A DNA stretch of 5,771 nucleotides, taken from Flavobacteriaceae bacterium (GTDB taxonomy: Bacteria > Bacteroidota > Bacteroidia > Flavobacteriales > Flavobacteriaceae). The stretch covers positions 1 to 5,771 of the forward strand of contig DAOVTF010000145.1 in NCBI GenBank assembly GCA_030633225.1, written 5' to 3'. Every line of letters begins with the position of its first letter. Position 1 is the stretch's first letter. The translations under genes and the position numbers were made by a program. Below the pieces are notes generated by a model. It made no database searches. It was not told where the DNA came from and worked only from the letters and a program-made list of their open reading frames with translations. Of the stretch, positions 1-5,060 are shown one piece after another.

Positions 1-305
1 CGTATGCTATTTTTATTGACGAAGAATTTAATAAAGGATCTGCTGATAATTTTTCTATCTTTTCAGAAACTAATGCTGCTTCAGTATTTGTAGGAAATGT
101 TGGTTTTGGTGATTTTATTGATGATCAGGCCGATCCCAATGATCTTACAATGCCTCTGCAAACTGTTCATGTTAACGGAGTGATGAGATTAGAACCTCAA
201 ACCAGTGCTCCAACTGGTGCTCTTGGAGATCTTTATGTTGGAACAGACAATAAATTATATTTTCACAATGGTACGGCTTGGAGAGAAGTTCAATTGGTTC
301 CGTAA
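1..305 (+). CDS. C-terminal end of a surface or fibre-like protein (5' partial)
   Basis: The 5' end lies outside the window. One open frame, with codons starting at position 3, runs for 100 codons to TAA at 303-305. The visible tail contains VHVNGVMRLEPQTSAPTGAL, then GDLYVGTDNKLYF, then HNGTAWREVQLVP. The pattern "GDLYVGTDNKLYFxNGTAW" is familiar as the C-terminal end of long, repetitive secreted or fibre-like proteins in Bacteroidota, where a short beta-rich module presents a Gly/Asn/Tyr-rich strand. No membrane segment, catalytic motif or Por-type sorting domain is visible in this fragment. It is not part of the trp pathway and appears to be transcribed separately, since about 110 bases and two candidate promoters separate it from the trp leader. 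That the frame codes is well supported. The family assignment is from memory and tentative, and the function is unknown. Confidence 0.72.
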   Translation, partial: YAIFIDEEFNKGSADNFSIFSETNAASVFVGNVGFGDFIDDQADPNDLTMPLQTVHVNGVMRLEPQTSAPTGALGDLYVGTDNKLYFHNGTAWREVQLVP

Positions 306-325
306 TAATATTGAATAAATATTAT
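305..325 (+). terminator. weak AT-only hairpin after the upstream gene
   Basis: ATAATATT (305-312) and AATATTAT (318-325) are perfect 8-base inverted repeats around a 5-base loop. They begin at the stop codon of the upstream gene and are followed shortly by TTTT (329-332). The position fits a transcription end, but the stem has no G-C pairs and the T tract is short and offset. Such inverted repeats also arise by chance in AT-rich DNA. Confidence 0.3.
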
Positions 326-341
326 CAGTTTTATAAATTTG
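311..341 (+). promoter_or_regulatory. candidate distal trp promoter, Bacteroidota type
   Basis: TAAATTTG at 334-341 matches the Bacteroidota -7 consensus TAnnTTTG. TTG at 311-313 lies 20 bases upstream and could be the -33 element. Transcription from here would start near 346-350 and give a leader RNA with about 65-70 bases before the trp leader peptide start. The -7 box sits inside TTTTATAAATTTG (329-341), which is repeated exactly at 391-403 in the proximal promoter. The -33 match is poorer than that of the proximal promoter and overlaps the weak hairpin at 305-325, so this could be a decayed or secondary promoter. Confidence 0.38.
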
Positions 342-373
342 AACATAGTTTATTAAATAATTTTTAAAGTTTC

Positions 374-403
374 TTTGATAATTAAAAAAATTTTATAAAT
401 TTG
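374..403 (+). promoter_or_regulatory. likely main trp operon promoter, Bacteroidota type
   Basis: TTTG at 374-377 (-33 element) and TAAATTTG at 396-403 (-7 element, perfect match to TAnnTTTG) are separated by 18 bases, within the range described for Bacteroides and Flavobacterium promoters. The usual distance from the -7 box to the start site puts transcription initiation near 408-411. That is only about 5-8 bases before the leader peptide ATG at 416. This is the best promoter match upstream of the operon. No operator-like palindrome is obvious around it, which fits control by attenuation rather than by a repressor. Confidence 0.66.
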
Positions 404-415
404 CTAACATAAAAT

Positions 416-472
416 ATGAAAATACAAAAATTAAATACTTGGTGGTGGTCTTTACGGAAATTAAGCTCGTGA
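416..472 (+). CDS. trpL: trp operon leader peptide with three tandem Trp codons
   Basis: This short reading frame encodes MKIQKLNTWWWSLRKLSS and ends in TGA. Trp codons TGG occupy 440-448 in a row (residues 9-11). Three Trp in 18 codons contrasts with four in roughly 1,680 codons of the visible trp structural genes (two in TrpG, one each in TrpF and TrpB, none in TrpE, TrpD or TrpC). By analogy with enterobacterial trpL, the peptide itself probably has no function. Its translation senses charged tRNA-Trp: when Trp is scarce the ribosome stalls on the WWW run and favours an antiterminator. The frame lies just after a promoter and just before a strong intrinsic terminator, both expected for this role. 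No Shine-Dalgarno sequence is visible, and the start may be almost leaderless. Arginine is encoded by CGG, unusual in such AT-rich DNA, which may reflect constraint by RNA structure. The call rests on the Trp run and the position; translation is not proven. Confidence 0.88.
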   Translation: MKIQKLNTWWWSLRKLSS

Positions 473-518
473 GGTAGTACTTTGTATAATAAAATATTAA
501 AAAGGCTTGTCATCACGA
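467..518 (+). promoter_or_regulatory. candidate antiterminator pairing of the trp attenuator
   Basis: TCGTGA at 467-472 is the exact reverse complement of TCACGA at 513-518. The upstream arm covers the last bases and stop codon of the leader peptide. The downstream arm covers the loop and the first bases of the terminator's 3' arm, so the two structures exclude each other. A ribosome stalled on the Trp codons (440-448) would leave 467-472 free to pair. A ribosome that reached the stop codon would cover it. A second, weaker option pairs 462-467 with 504-509, with a G-U pair at each end. This was folded by eye, and six base pairs across a 40-base loop is modest. Confidence 0.45.
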
Positions 519-530
519 CAAGCCTTTTTT
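499..530 (+). terminator. trp attenuator: strong intrinsic terminator before trpE
   Basis: GGCTTGTC (504-511) pairs perfectly with GACAAGCC (517-524) around a 5-base loop. A-T pairs extend the stem outwards to 499-503/525-529, and the 3' side is a run of six T (525-530). This is the most convincing intrinsic terminator in the window. It lies 26 bases after the leader peptide stop and about 60 bases before trpE, with no other gene between. The position and the Trp-rich leader identify it as a regulated attenuator rather than a simple end-of-gene terminator. The upstream gene ends nearly 200 bases earlier and has its own weak hairpin. Confidence 0.87.
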
Positions 531-533
531 ATT

Positions 534-554
534 ATGCTGAACTTGTTTCAGTAT
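534..554 (+). repeat. imperfect palindrome resembling a flavobacterial intergenic repeat
   Basis: ATGCTGAA (534-541) and TTCAGTAT (547-554) form an 8-base stem with one G-T pair around CTTGT. The core "TGCTGAACTTGTTTCAGCA" is, from memory, a common dispersed palindrome in Flavobacteriaceae intergenic regions, and this looks like a one-base variant. It directly follows the attenuator T tract. It has no T tract of its own, so it is unlikely to terminate transcription. Confidence 0.45.
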
Positions 555-582
555 CGATATATACGAATGAATAATACTGAAA
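546..582 (+). repeat. 9-base inverted repeat just upstream of trpE
   Basis: TTTCAGTAT (546-554) and ATACTGAAA (574-582) are exact reverse complements separated by 19 bases and end 9 bases before the trpE ATG. The left arm is shared with the palindrome at 534-554, so the two hairpins are alternatives. In RNA this could affect access to the trpE start, or it could simply be a remnant of a duplicated repeat arm. No promoter match is seen in this spacer. Confidence 0.4.
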
Positions 583-591
583 AAGTATAAT

Positions 592-1989
592 ATGAATTAC
601 AAATTAAAAACATATTCTAAAAAAATATTAGCCGATACAATTACACCGGTGAGTATATATTTAAAGATTAGAGATAAATTCCCAAATAGTATTTTGTTAG
701 AAAGTTCTGATTATCACGGTAATGAAAATAGTTTTTCCTATATCTGTTGTAATGCAATAGCAGATATCAAAGTAAAAAATGAAAAAATAATAGAAAACTA
801 TCCCGACGGAACCTCAACAGAAATTTCGATTGATAAAACAACGGATGTCCCTAAATTGATACATGAATTTAGCCAAAAATTTAAAATAGATAATCAAGAT
901 TTTAAGTTTATTCATAACGGTTTATTTGGTTTTATAAATTATGATGCTGTAAGATATTTTGAGGATGTTTCCATAAGTAAAAAAGATGAAGACTTAAATA
1001 TCCCAGATATATATTATGCGGTTTATCAAAATATAATAGCTATTAATCACTTTAAAAATGAAGCTTATATCTTTGCTCATTGCTATAAAAATGATGAAAA
1101 TTTAGAAGATATTAATCAGCTTATAGCAAATAAAAATTATGCATCTTTTTCTTTTGAATCAACATCAAATGAAACGTCTAATTTAACCGATGATGAATTT
1201 AAAGAACATGTTGAAATTGCAAAAAATCACTGTTTTCGAGGTGATGTTTTTCAACTAGTTTTATCGCGTCGATTTTCAAGGGAATTTAAAGGAGATGAGT
1301 TTAATGTTTATAGAGCTCTTCGTTCTATAAATCCGTCTCCGTATTTATTTTATTTTGATTATGGTGATTTTAAAATATTTGGATCATCACCCGAAGCTCA
1401 ATTGGTTGTTCAAGATGGGAAAGCAGAAATTCATCCTATTGCAGGAACATTCAAAAGAACAGGAAATGATGAAAATGATTTAGAAAATGCAAAGTTATTA
1501 GCTGAAGATGAAAAGGAAAATGCTGAGCACGTTATGTTGGTGGATTTGGCGAGAAACGATTTGAGTAGAAATGGACATGATGTGAAAGTAGAAACTTATA
1601 AAGAAATTCAGTTTTTTTCACATGTAATTCATTTGGTTTCTAAAGTAATTGGTAAAAAATATGATAAAGCTATGACATATCAGGTAGTTGCTGATACTTT
1701 TCCTGCAGGAACCCTATCTGGAGCACCTAAACACAAAGCTATGCAATTGATTGAAAAATATGAAAAGACCAATCGAACCTTTTATGGGGGAGCTATTGGT
1801 TTTATGGATTTTAATGGTAATTTTAATCATGCAATTATCATTAGGTCTTTTTTAAGTAAAAATCATCGTTTGTATTATCAAGCAGGTGCAGGTATTGTTG
1901 CTAAATCTACTGCTAAAAATGAAAATCAAGAAGTGTATAATAAGTTGAAAGCTTTACATATGGCATTAGAATTGGCCGAAAAAATATAA
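592..1989 (+). CDS. trpE: anthranilate synthase component I
   Basis: This subunit converts chorismate to anthranilate in the cytoplasm, using ammonia supplied by TrpG; it is the first committed step of tryptophan synthesis. The 465-residue length is normal. The N-terminal domain carries LLESSDY (35-41), matching the LLES motif of the Trp feedback site, and NGLFGFINYD (109-118). The C-terminal chorismate-binding domain has FRGDVFQLVLSRRF (215-228), NPSPYLFYF (247-255), GSSPEAQL (264-271), IAGTFKRTG (283-291), EKENAEHVMLVDLARNDLSR (307-326), the His of VIHLVS (H347), FPAGTLSGAPK (370-380), YGGAIGF (398-404) and QAGAGIVAKS (430-439). ENQEVYNK (444-451) supplies the C-terminal Mg-binding glutamate region. 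These motifs separate it from PabB and isochorismate synthase less firmly than the context does: the downstream trp genes and Trp leader settle the identity. It lies 61 bases after the attenuator, and feedback inhibition by Trp is expected from the intact LLES motif. The protein contains no Trp. Confidence 0.97.
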   Translation: MNYKLKTYSKKILADTITPVSIYLKIRDKFPNSILLESSDYHGNENSFSYICCNAIADIKVKNEKIIENYPDGTSTEISIDKTTDVPKLIHEFSQKFKIDNQDFKFIHNGLFGFINYDAVRYFEDVSISKKDEDLNIPDIYYAVYQNIIAINHFKNEAYIFAHCYKNDENLEDINQLIANKNYASFSFESTSNETSNLTDDEFKEHVEIAKNHCFRGDVFQLVLSRRFSREFKGDEFNVYRALRSINPSPYLFYFDYGDFKIFGSSPEAQLVVQDGKAEIHPIAGTFKRTGNDENDLENAKLLAEDEKENAEHVMLVDLARNDLSRNGHDVKVETYKEIQFFSHVIHLVSKVIGKKYDKAMTYQVVADTFPAGTLSGAPKHKAMQLIEKYEKTNRTFYGGAIGFMDFNGNFNHAIIIRSFLSKNHRLYYQAGAGIVAKSTAKNENQEVYNKLKALHMALELAEKI

Positions 1990-1993
1990 AGAA

Positions 1994-2560
1994 ATGAAAA
2001 AAGTATTAGTCATAGATAATTATGATTCGTTTACCTATAATTTGGTACATTATTTACAAGATTTAGATTGTGAAGTTACCGTTAAACGGAATGATAAATT
2101 ATTATTAGAGGAAGTTGCCGAATTTGATAAAATTTTAATTTCGCCAGGACCTGGAATACCGGATGAAGCTGGTTTATTAAAACCAATTATAAAGCAGTAT
2201 GCATCGACTAAAAGTATTTTAGGAATTTGTTTAGGTCAACAGGCTATTGCCGAAGTTTTTGGAGGAAAAATTGAAAATTTAAATCAGGTTTATCATGGGG
2301 TATCAACAGAAGTTGAACTTACGAATCCTGATGAAGTTTTGTATAAGGGTATTCCTAAAACTATTGAAGTTGGAAGATATCATTCATGGGTGGTATCAAA
2401 AGATTTACCTAAGGATTTAGAAGTAACTTCTATTGATAGTAATGGAGAAATAATGTCGTTAAAACATAAAACATTTGATGTTAGAGCAGTACAATACCAT
2501 CCGGAATCAATATTAACTCCAAAGGGAAAACAGATTTTAAAGAATTGGGTAAATAGTTAA
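1994..2560 (+). CDS. trpG: anthranilate synthase component II (glutamine amidotransferase)
   Basis: This class I glutamine amidotransferase hydrolyses glutamine and passes ammonia to TrpE. At 188 residues it is a stand-alone amidotransferase, not fused to TrpD as in Escherichia coli. Visible motifs are IDNYDSFTYNL at the N terminus (7-17), the oxyanion-loop segment SPGPGIPDEAG (50-60), the nucleophile elbow GICLGQQA with catalytic Cys79, VGRYHSWVV (126-134) and the C-terminal AVQYHPES with catalytic His169 and Glu171. The triad is therefore intact. The start is 4 bases after the trpE stop, indicating tight coupling and equal production with its partner. In some bacteria the same subunit also serves PabB in folate synthesis; whether that holds here cannot be seen. 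A 107-base spacer follows, the only sizeable gap inside the operon. Confidence 0.97.
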   Translation: MKKVLVIDNYDSFTYNLVHYLQDLDCEVTVKRNDKLLLEEVAEFDKILISPGPGIPDEAGLLKPIIKQYASTKSILGICLGQQAIAEVFGGKIENLNQVYHGVSTEVELTNPDEVLYKGIPKTIEVGRYHSWVVSKDLPKDLEVTSIDSNGEIMSLKHKTFDVRAVQYHPESILTPKGKQILKNWVNS

Positions 2561-2565
2561 CAATA

Positions 2566-2599
2566 GCAGTATTCAGTCAATAGTTTTATTGCTTACTGC
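2566..2599 (+). repeat. interrupted hairpin / degenerate repeat in the trpG-trpD spacer
   Basis: GCAGTA (2566-2571) pairs with TACTGC (2594-2599), and inside it CAATA (2578-2582) pairs with TATTG (2587-2591) around a 4-base loop. A 6- versus 2-base internal loop separates the two stems. The sequence begins 5 bases after the trpG stop and is rich in CAGT-like words, reminiscent of degenerate CAGT-type intergenic repeats in Bacteroidota (from memory). No T tract follows, so termination is unlikely. A role in RNA stability or processing is possible but unsupported. Confidence 0.4.
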
Positions 2600-2639
2600 A
2601 AAAGTAAACAGAAAAGTAAAATAGTATAAATTAATAATT

Positions 2640-2666
2640 CCTCCCCCTTGGGGAGGTCAGGAGGGG
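2640..2666 (+). repeat. GC-rich palindrome overlapping the trpD start region
   Basis: CCTCCCC (2640-2646) and GGGGAGG (2650-2656) form a 7-base all-G/C-type stem with a 3-base loop. GGAGGGG (2660-2666) follows immediately, ending one base before the trpD ATG at 2668. The arm 2640-2644 (CCTCC) could instead pair with GGAGG at 2660-2664. The composition stands out sharply from the AT-rich surroundings. From memory, C-rich/G-rich palindromes of the type CTCCCC..TTGGGGAG are dispersed intergenic repeats in many Flavobacteriaceae. Here GGAGG also happens to be Shine-Dalgarno-like, though very close to the ATG and in a phylum that makes little use of such sites. Confidence 0.6.
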
Positions 2667-2667
2667 A

Positions 2668-3660
2668 ATGAAAGAAATATTAAACCGATTAATAAATCAA
2701 GAAAAAATATCAAAACAAGAGGCAAAAAATGTTTTGGTAAATATCTCAAATGGCAAATATAATAACAGTCAGATTGCGTCATTTTTAACTGTTTATATGA
2801 TGCGAAGTATCTCGGTTGATGAACTAGACGGATTTAGAGAAGCACTTTTAGAATTATGTTTACCTATTGATCTGTCAGAATTTAATACGATTGATCTTTG
2901 CGGAACCGGAGGCGATGGAAAAGACACTTTTAATATCTCGACTTTATCTTCGTTTGTGACTGCCGGGGCAGGAGTAAAGGTTGCTAAACATGGTAATTAC
3001 GGAGTTTCATCTTCATGTGGTTCTTCTAATGTTTTAGAATTTCTAGGAATATATTTTACCAATAAACAAGAGGATTTAAAACAATCTATAGACCAGGCAG
3101 GAATTTGTGTTTTACATGCACCATTATTCCATCCCGCTATGAAAAACGTAGCACCTATTAGGCAAGAATTGGGAGTTAAAACATTTTTTAATATGCTCGG
3201 TCCAATGGTAAACAAATCATTTCCCTAAAATCAATTGGTAGGTGATTTTAGTTTAGAATTAGCTAGATTGTATGGTTATTTATATCAAAACACAAATAAA
3301 AAATATGCTATTTTACACGATCTAGGTGGTTATGATGAAATTTCTTTAACAGGGAATGCAAAAGTTATTAGCAATAAAGAAGACAAAATATTTACACCAG
3401 ATGAATTGAATATTGAAACATTTTTGGCAAGTGAAATCAAGGGAGGGTTAACAGTTAAAGACAGTGCTAAAATATTTACAAATATCCTTAATGGAAAGGG
3501 ATCCGAAGCACAAAATAATGTAGTCTGCGCTAATGCCGGATTGGCAATTGCAACAGTTAATAATTTGACTCATCAAGAAGGGTTTGCTTTAGCGGAAAGA
3601 TCTCTAAAAGATAAAAAAGCCTTAAAGTCTTTCACAAAATTATTAGAATTTAGTAACTAA
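2668..3660 (+). pseudogene. trpD: anthranilate phosphoribosyltransferase, interrupted by an in-frame stop
   Basis: TrpD transfers the phosphoribosyl group of PRPP to anthranilate. The full frame is 331 codons, the normal family length, but codon 187 (3226-3228) is TAA. The same frame is open on both sides, so this is a nonsense change, not a frameshift. A Lys codon is usual here in flavobacterial TrpD (pattern NPxFPKNQLVG, from memory), one base from TAA. Upstream are the PRPP loop GTGGDGKDTFNIST (79-92), KHGN (107-110), HPAMKNVAPIR (155-165) and NMLGPMVN (175-182). Downstream are GYDEISLTG with the metal-binding DE pair (223-224) and the C-terminal helices. The truncated product lacks the DE pair and the later fragment lacks the PRPP loop, so neither should work alone. 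A TTG at 3235 could in theory restart translation. Ile, Val or Pro positions in the same area also look altered. It is followed by trpC after 4 bases. Alternatives are readthrough, sequencing error or a second copy elsewhere. Confidence 0.85.
3226..3228 (+). other. in-frame TAA nonsense codon inside trpD
   Basis: The reading frame through this point is F-P-stop-N-Q-L-V-G, with DNA TTTCCCTAAAATCAATTG. Replacing T at 3226 by A would give AAA (Lys) and restore a 330-residue TrpD. The downstream frame from 3229 is in phase with the ATG at 2668, since 3229 minus 2668 is a multiple of three. No slippery heptamer or obvious readthrough hairpin is visible directly after it. Confidence 0.9.
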
Positions 3661-3664
3661 AAAA

Positions 3665-4441
3665 ATGAACATACTTGATAAAATAGTATTTGATAAGAAA
3701 AGGGAAGTTGAAATCAAAAAAGAAATGTTTCCCATTGATTTTTTGATGAATTCCCCTTTGTTTATTAGAAAAACATTTTCATTAGTAGAAAGTGTAAAAA
3801 ATGGAAGTGGTATTATAGCAGAATTTAAACGCCGATCACCTTCAAAACAATTAATCAATAATAAAAGCAGTGTAATTGATGTAGTTAAAGGATATGAAAA
3901 AGCTGGAGTTTCTGGTATTTCAATTTTGGGTGATACAAAATATTTTGGAGGATCTTTGGAAGATTTAATTCAGGCTAGAAATTCAGTTGATCTACCAATT
4001 TTAAGAAAGGAATTTATCATAGATGTTTACCAGATTTATGAAGCTAAAGCTTATGGAGCTGATGCAATTTTGTTAATTGCAGTAATTTTGACAAAGGATG
4101 AAATTTTCACATTTTCAAAACAAGCAAAAGAGCTTGGTTTAGATGTTTTGTTGGAAATTCATAATAAAGAAGAGCTGTTAAAATCAAATTTAACAAATGT
4201 TGATATGGTGGGTGTCAATAATAGAAATCTTAAAACCTTTGAAGTTTCTTTAGATACCAGTAAGAGTTTATCAAAATTAATTCCAGTTGACAAAGTAAAA
4301 ATTTCAGAAAGTGGTATTAGTTCTATTGAGGCAATAAATGAATTAAAACAATATGGTTTTCAAGGATTCTTAATTGGCGAAAATTTTATGAGAACCGAAA
4401 ACCCAGGAGAAGAGGCAATTGAATTTTTAAGTAAGTTATGA
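3665..4441 (+). CDS. trpC: indole-3-glycerol phosphate synthase
   Basis: This TIM-barrel enzyme decarboxylates and cyclises CdRP to indole-3-glycerol phosphate. The 258-residue length is typical of the single-domain form; it is not fused to TrpF as in Escherichia coli. Catalytic and binding positions can be followed along the barrel: IAEFKRRSPS with Glu53 and Lys55, LRKEF with Lys115, LLEIH with Glu164, GVNNRNL (183-189), SESGISS with Glu215 and Ser216, and the phosphate-binding segment FLIGENFMR (235-243). Two loop positions differ from what I remember as near-universal: SPSKQ where SPSKG is usual (residue 62), and ILGD where LTD/LTE is usual (residue 89). Both lie outside the main catalytic residues, so activity is expected. 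The start is 4 bases after the trpD stop, and the gene overlaps trpF by four bases (ATGA). Because trpD stops early, expression here could be lowered by polarity. Confidence 0.96.
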   Translation: MNILDKIVFDKKREVEIKKEMFPIDFLMNSPLFIRKTFSLVESVKNGSGIIAEFKRRSPSKQLINNKSSVIDVVKGYEKAGVSGISILGDTKYFGGSLEDLIQARNSVDLPILRKEFIIDVYQIYEAKAYGADAILLIAVILTKDEIFTFSKQAKELGLDVLLEIHNKEELLKSNLTNVDMVGVNNRNLKTFEVSLDTSKSLSKLIPVDKVKISESGISSIEAINELKQYGFQGFLIGENFMRTENPGEEAIEFLSKL

Positions 4442-5058
4442 AATTTAAGATTTGCGGAATGAAATATCAAGATAATATAAAATCTGTTGCAGATTTGCAA
4501 CCAGATTATCTTGGGTTTATTTTTTATGAAAAATCAAAACGTAATTTTGTTAATAAAATTCCAGAAATATCTAATGAGATAAAAAAAACAGGTGTTTTTG
4601 TAGATGCGTCCATTGAATTTATTCTTAAAAAAATAAAAGACCATAAACTTAAAGCAGTACAATTACACGGTTATGAAAGTCCTGATTTTTGTAAAGAATT
4701 ATTTAAAAAGCAAATTGAAATAATCAAAGTATTTTCGGTTGACGATAATTTTGATTTTGAAGTTTTGAATAATTATGAAGGGGTTTGTGATTATTTTTTA
4801 TTTGATACAAAAGGGAAAGAAAGAGGTGGTAACGGAATCATTTTTAACTGGGAAATATTAAAAAAGTATCCACTTAAAAAACCCTATTTTTTAAGTGGAG
4901 GAATAGGATTGAATGAGGTGGAAAATCTCAAAGTCTTTTTAAAAAGTAAAGCTTCAAAGTATTGTTATGCATTGGATGTTAATAGTAAATTTGAAGATAA
5001 ACCAGGATTTAAAAATATTCAAAATTTAAAATTATTTATTCAAGATCTAAAACTATAA
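4438..5058 (+). CDS. trpF: phosphoribosylanthranilate isomerase
   Basis: TrpF catalyses the Amadori rearrangement of phosphoribosylanthranilate to CdRP, the substrate of TrpC. At 206 residues it has normal length for a stand-alone single-domain TIM barrel. The N-terminal KICGM contains the catalytic Cys6. Next come [12 protein letters not shown] (24-35), TGVFVDAS (51-58), VQLHGYES (74-81), [12 protein letters not shown] with the catalytic Asp123, FLSGGIG (151-157, phosphate binding) and ALDVNSKFE (178-186) near the C terminus. Both the general base (Cys) and general acid (Asp) are therefore present. The ATG overlaps the trpC stop as ATGA, implying translational coupling, and trpB begins after a gap of only two bases. 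If trpD is dead, this enzyme has no substrate from this operon, yet its sequence shows no sign of decay. Confidence 0.96.
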   Translation: MKFKICGMKYQDNIKSVADLQPDYLGFIFYEKSKRNFVNKIPEISNEIKKTGVFVDASIEFILKKIKDHKLKAVQLHGYESPDFCKELFKKQIEIIKVFSVDDNFDFEVLNNYEGVCDYFLFDTKGKERGGNGIIFNWEILKKYPLKKPYFLSGGIGLNEVENLKVFLKSKASKYCYALDVNSKFEDKPGFKNIQNLKLFIQDLKL

Positions 5059-5060
5059 GT

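Noticed and set aside
499..530. Ordinary terminator of the upstream surface-protein gene
   Set aside because: It lies nearly 200 bases after that gene's stop, with a promoter and a Trp-rich leader frame in between; the attenuator reading explains all of these elements.
404..530. T-box, TRAP or riboswitch control of the trp operon
   Set aside because: There is no T-box sequence or specifier-loop architecture, no series of G/TAG repeats for TRAP, and the leader frame with WWW gives a direct explanation.
2561..2667. CRISPR-like repeats in the trpG-trpD spacer
   Set aside because: There are only two different palindromes, no repeated unit with regular spacers, and no cas genes.
2997..3215. Minus-strand frame inside trpD
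   Set aside because: It lies antisense to strongly conserved TrpD motifs, shows no recognisable protein features and is a shadow of the coding strand.
3226..3228. Alternative genetic code in which TAA is sense
   Set aside because: The upstream gene, trpG, trpD, trpE and trpF themselves end in TAA at the expected family lengths, so TAA works as a stop here.
3190..3240. Frameshift or programmed frameshift in trpD
   Set aside because: The frame before and after the stop is identical and protein homology continues without a gap or phase change, so a substitution explains it.
3235..3660. Separate 141-codon gene starting at TTG 3235
   Set aside because: It is in the same frame as trpD, begins in the middle of a conserved TrpD segment (NQLVG) and completes the family to its normal 330-residue length. 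It is the 3' part of the interrupted trpD, not an independent gene.
3643..3858. Minus-strand frame over the trpD-trpC junction
   Set aside because: It is hydrophobic only because it is antisense to Lys/Glu-rich AT-rich coding sequence, and it overlaps the TrpC N terminus.
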